Source: Gracilaria vermiculophylla
Taxonomy: Eukaryota; Rhodophyta; Florideophyceae; Gracilariales; Gracilariaceae
Assembly: GCA_019155205.2 (NCBI GenBank)
Contig: JAHNZQ020003146.1
Coordinates: 850,686 to 914,685, forward strand
Direction: 5' to 3'
DNA: 64,000 bases
Position 1 is the first letter of the stretch, and each line of letters begins with the position of its first letter. Positions 61,477 to 64,000 of the stretch are shown one piece after another. A program made the translations under genes and the position numbers. The notes under the pieces are model-generated. The model searched no databases. It was not told the DNA's origin and worked only from the letters and a program-made list of their open reading frames with translations.

Positions 61477-62223
61477 ATGTGGCGCACTCCCTTTCCTCAT
61501 TTATCTCTGCGGCTTCTTCGCATCAACCAGCTCGCTCAAGCGTCGTTACATCGTCAAAAAATCTCCCGATACGCACTGCTTCCTGGCATCAGAAATTTTG
61601 CGTCGGATCAGGGCTCACAGGTTCAACAAACACCCACTCGTTCACGGAGACTCGCCGATGACATCAAAGAATACAATGAAGCAACGAGTAGCGGCCGTCT
61701 AGCTCGCTTCGACACTTCTTTGATTCCAATTTCTGCCGCAGCCGTGTTTCCAAGAATCAAAACCACTTCGTTATCGACGAAAAGAATTGTAATCCACGAC
61801 GAAGCTAAAAAAGTTCCCATCACTTTAGTCCTTGTTGCCTTCCGCTCTTTTGCTGACGACCAGTTAGACTCGTGGCGTGCAGCTTTTACTCAGCACTTCC
61901 CCCAAGGACAGTGGTTTGATGTCACAGTGAATGAAACTTTTGGTGCCCAAGCTCTGAGTGGTTTTGTGCAGCGGTGGCAACGGGGCCGTACTGATCAGTC
62001 CCTTCATGACTTCTACGTCTCTTTCAATGATCGGGCCCGCGAACCGCTGGAGAGGCTGTTGTTATCTAGGAATCGCATGTACGGACATGTTTTGCTTTTA
62101 GACAAGAATGCCAAAGTAAGATTCAGAGGCAGCGGCATGGCCGATACCGGAGCTGTGAAGGCTTTGCTTGATTCAGGTACAAAGGTAGTCCAAGAAGAAA
62201 GTACAGAGACGGGGCCCTCGTAG
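61477..62223 (+). CDS. ATP10: Mitochondrial ATP synthase assembly factor ATP10
   Basis: The ATG at 61477 is the first in frame and gives 248 residues. The first 45 residues are basic and Arg/Ser/Leu-rich without acids (MWRTPFPHLSLRLLRINQ), a mitochondrial presequence. The ATP10 domain follows: ITLVLVAFRSFADDQLDSWRAAFTQHF, WFDVTVNE, then YGHVLLLDKNAKVRFRGSGMAD near the end. In yeast Atp10 chaperones Fo subunit 6 at the inner membrane. The fold is thioredoxin-like without the catalytic Cys pair, as usual for the family. Single exon. Confidence 0.82.
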   Translation: MWRTPFPHLSLRLLRINQLAQASLHRQKISRYALLPGIRNFASDQGSQVQQTPTRSRRLADDIKEYNEATSSGRLARFDTSLIPISAAAVFPRIKTTSLSTKRIVIHDEAKKVPITLVLVAFRSFADDQLDSWRAAFTQHFPQGQWFDVTVNETFGAQALSGFVQRWQRGRTDQSLHDFYVSFNDRAREPLERLLLSRNRMYGHVLLLDKNAKVRFRGSGMADTGAVKALLDSGTKVVQEESTETGPS

Positions 62224-62533
62224 AATGATCAAGGCATTACGAATGTTTTCAGTTTGAGCACTCTACCCTTTGAGTCATTCGTGATTTTTAAATTGCTGTT
62301 TATCACGATGGAAGGCTCTTCCAATACACTGATCAGTCGATGATTTCTTTAGTTTCTGATAAGGAAGCATCGATCGTAGCCTACAAGGAATCCTTTTGAC
62401 TCGTGATGTGTCGTTGAAGTACAGTTTGAAAGTATTCTACGCTTATCTTTGAACCATATACTTGTGTACAGAGCATTACAATCAAAATCACTTGCGTGTA
62501 AAAGTACTACCGGTCCGCTCAATATTAGCAATG
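62224..62533. other. Intergenic between convergent genes
   Basis: 310 bases separating ATP10 (plus) and the NUMOD3 gene (minus). Nothing was recognised. Confidence 0.5.
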
Positions 62534-63838
62534 TCAGTGTGAATTATCCTCGTGTGTCTCTCCTATAGCATTTTTCCCAGAGCGCAGAGCATCTAGCTTC
62601 ATCCGTCCTTCCTCCTTTGCCTTGACAAGGGCCTCAAGGTCATCTACCCCTGTTCCATACACCTCCTCGAATAAACCGCTCATCCTATCCCGAATATCCA
62701 AATACTCACAGAAACTGCGATATAGCGATGTTCTTCCTTCGCTTCTAGCATCGCTCAATGCCGGTTTTCTCCCATGTTTCTCCTTAAATTCGTCCGACCA
62801 CATTTGAAGCTCTCTTCGTAATGATACAAAGTGGTTAATATCCATACTCTCCATGAGGCGATAGCGTCCTATCATGCGATAATCTCGTGGACTAAGTTGG
62901 TCTTTCTGATTGCTGCGTTCGTTTGTCCCAATCAGCATATGGTCATTTTGATCGCGTTCAGGGCTGCTTCGAGATGGTGGCCTATCATACATGTCCCACA
63001 TATCCTCCAAAGCGCCTTCCAAGCTGTGGCGACCGTCGCCGTACCCTACATTGTCAGCCTCTTGATCTATAGAGTTTGATACAAGGCGTCGATTCCCATG
63101 CTTTGTGATATGTATGGCCCTGGCACTGTTGTTGTTCCGTGGCACACTGGACACTTCTCCAGTAGAAACGCTTGGGATATCGTCTGGATTCACTGAGCCA
63201 TATACCTCACCTGCAAGGCCCCGAATCTGATCCCTCATAGCTACGTACTTTTCAAACTTGCGAATTATGGTCACCGGGGCAAATCGTCGTATGTCCGCTA
63301 AACTGGGTCTCCTTGAGTTGTACTGTTTGAATCTGTCGCTCCAGACGCGCAGCTCACGCCGCAAAGTGACAAAGGCGTTTATCTCGGAACTGTCAACCAG
63401 CGGGTAGCCGCCAGCACTTCCGGACCGCATGGAGCCCTGAACAAGTGCATCTCCAGGCCTCCTTCTGGCCATTCGCATTCTCTGTCTTGTCTCAACAGAA
63501 ACGTGTCGGTCGATGTTCGACATCGACCTGCTGATTGCCTGCCGGTGAGCCAGTTTCAATTCCTTGCCCCTGTTCCATGCAGTGCGTCCAGCGCGGCTTT
63601 CCGACATGCGAGCTCGAATCTCAGGGCTGAGTTTCTTTCCCTTGTTCCACGGAATGCGTCCCTTCATGGCCTGTGACACTTTTTCACGCATGGCTTTAGG
63701 CTTTCGCCTTCCCAGCATTGTGTGCGAAATGCGGCGACGGGTTTCTGCACTGACTACCCGCTTCCTGGTTCGCTCAGGGTCAGATTTCCTTTCAGGTTCT
63801 TTATTCTGCGCCATAGAGCCAACATGCTCTTCTGACAT
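62534..63838 (-). CDS. NUMOD3-motif protein with a duplicated helical domain
   Basis: From the ATG at 63838 the product is 434 residues; the frame stays open to the window edge, so the true start may lie outside. Near the N-terminus are NUMOD3 (nuclease-associated modular) units: RRRISHTMLGRRKPKAMREK, ISQ-type VSQAMKGRIPWNKGKKLSPE and MSESRAGRTAWNRGKE. No GIY-YIG or HNH nuclease domain is present in the window. Two copies of a helical unit follow: INAFVTLRRELRVWSDRFKQ ... EVYG and INHFVSLRRELQMWSDEFKE ... EVYG, joined by a polar linker. NUMOD3 binds DNA in homing endonucleases; here it probably serves nucleic-acid binding. The function is unknown. Confidence 0.7.
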   Translation of the reverse strand: MSEEHVGSMAQNKEPERKSDPERTRKRVVSAETRRRISHTMLGRRKPKAMREKVSQAMKGRIPWNKGKKLSPEIRARMSESRAGRTAWNRGKELKLAHRQAISRSMSNIDRHVSVETRQRMRMARRRPGDALVQGSMRSGSAGGYPLVDSSEINAFVTLRRELRVWSDRFKQYNSRRPSLADIRRFAPVTIIRKFEKYVAMRDQIRGLAGEVYGSVNPDDIPSVSTGEVSSVPRNNNSARAIHITKHGNRRLVSNSIDQEADNVGYGDGRHSLEGALEDMWDMYDRPPSRSSPERDQNDHMLIGTNERSNQKDQLSPRDYRMIGRYRLMESMDINHFVSLRRELQMWSDEFKEKHGRKPALSDARSEGRTSLYRSFCEYLDIRDRMSGLFEEVYGTGVDDLEALVKAKEEGRMKLDALRSGKNAIGETHEDNSH

Positions 63839-64000
63839 GGATGCATCGGACGGGATGGACTCTAGGCTTGGGCACTGCTGAAGTGGCTTTGGCGCTCGAT
63901 GCGGCCATTTTGAATCAGAATCGAGCAGGTTCGGAGGAGATTCCAAGCAAGCGTGATATATGTCCGGGCACCGCGGACGCTTTCGTGGAGAAAGGGAGCG

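Noticed and set aside
1..64000. CRISPR arrays, bacterial operons or prophage
   Set aside because: No regularly spaced short repeats or operon layout are present; spliceosomal introns, TATA boxes and eukaryote-specific genes rule out a prokaryote.

Overview
The window looks like nuclear DNA of a red alga, most likely a florideophyte of the Chondrus type. That is an inference from gene style. The genes are compact and mostly single-exon, with a few short GT-AG introns (118-147 nt). Two biosynthetic enzymes carry basic, Ser/Ala/Pro-rich leaders with a Phe close to the N-terminus, as in rhodophyte plastid transit peptides. There is a NUMOD3-repeat protein of a kind found in algae. About half of the window is decayed transposable elements.

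Layout. Bases 1-31,100 are mostly mobile-element debris around three orphan genes. One LTR family (about 554 bp, TG...CA ends) occurs eight times: as 5' LTRs with a primer-binding site, as a 3' LTR behind a polypurine tract, as two solo LTRs with exact 5-bp target duplications, and as diverged or partial copies. A gag-like frame of this family runs off the left edge on the minus strand. Two Ty3/gypsy integrase-chromodomain remnants, two Tc1-type (DD34E) transposase pseudogenes and two PIF/Harbinger transposase copies are also present. A pair of 27-bp inverted repeats flanked by TAA (23,017 and 31,083) may delimit a large nested Harbinger-type element; a broken serine hydroxymethyltransferase copy lies inside it. 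Between 5.9 and 11 kb sit a secreted metallophosphoesterase, a Cys-rich secreted protein and a membrane protein of unknown function.

Bases 31,400-64,000 are gene-dense and ordinary. In order: CRAL-TRIO protein; bifunctional aspartate kinase-homoserine dehydrogenase, divergent from geranylgeranyl diphosphate synthase; UFD1; an N6AMT1/HemK2-type methyltransferase (one intron); exportin-7-like receptor (one in-frame intron); a DUF1295 membrane reductase-like protein; an SR-like disordered protein with a clear TATA box; a two-exon unknown protein; TRAPPC5 (one intron); a TLS1/C9orf78 protein; 3-ketodihydrosphingosine reductase; RPB4; a USP5/UBP14 deubiquitinase; an LCL3-like nuclease; ATP10; and the NUMOD3 protein at the right edge. 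They are housekeeping genes of separate pathways; no operon-like logic is expected. The only suggestive pairing is the shared upstream region of the two plastid biosynthetic genes.

Two 100-base runs of N (18,588-18,687 and 29,551-29,650) are assembly gaps, both within or beside LTR copies. All identifications come from reading translations; no database search was run.
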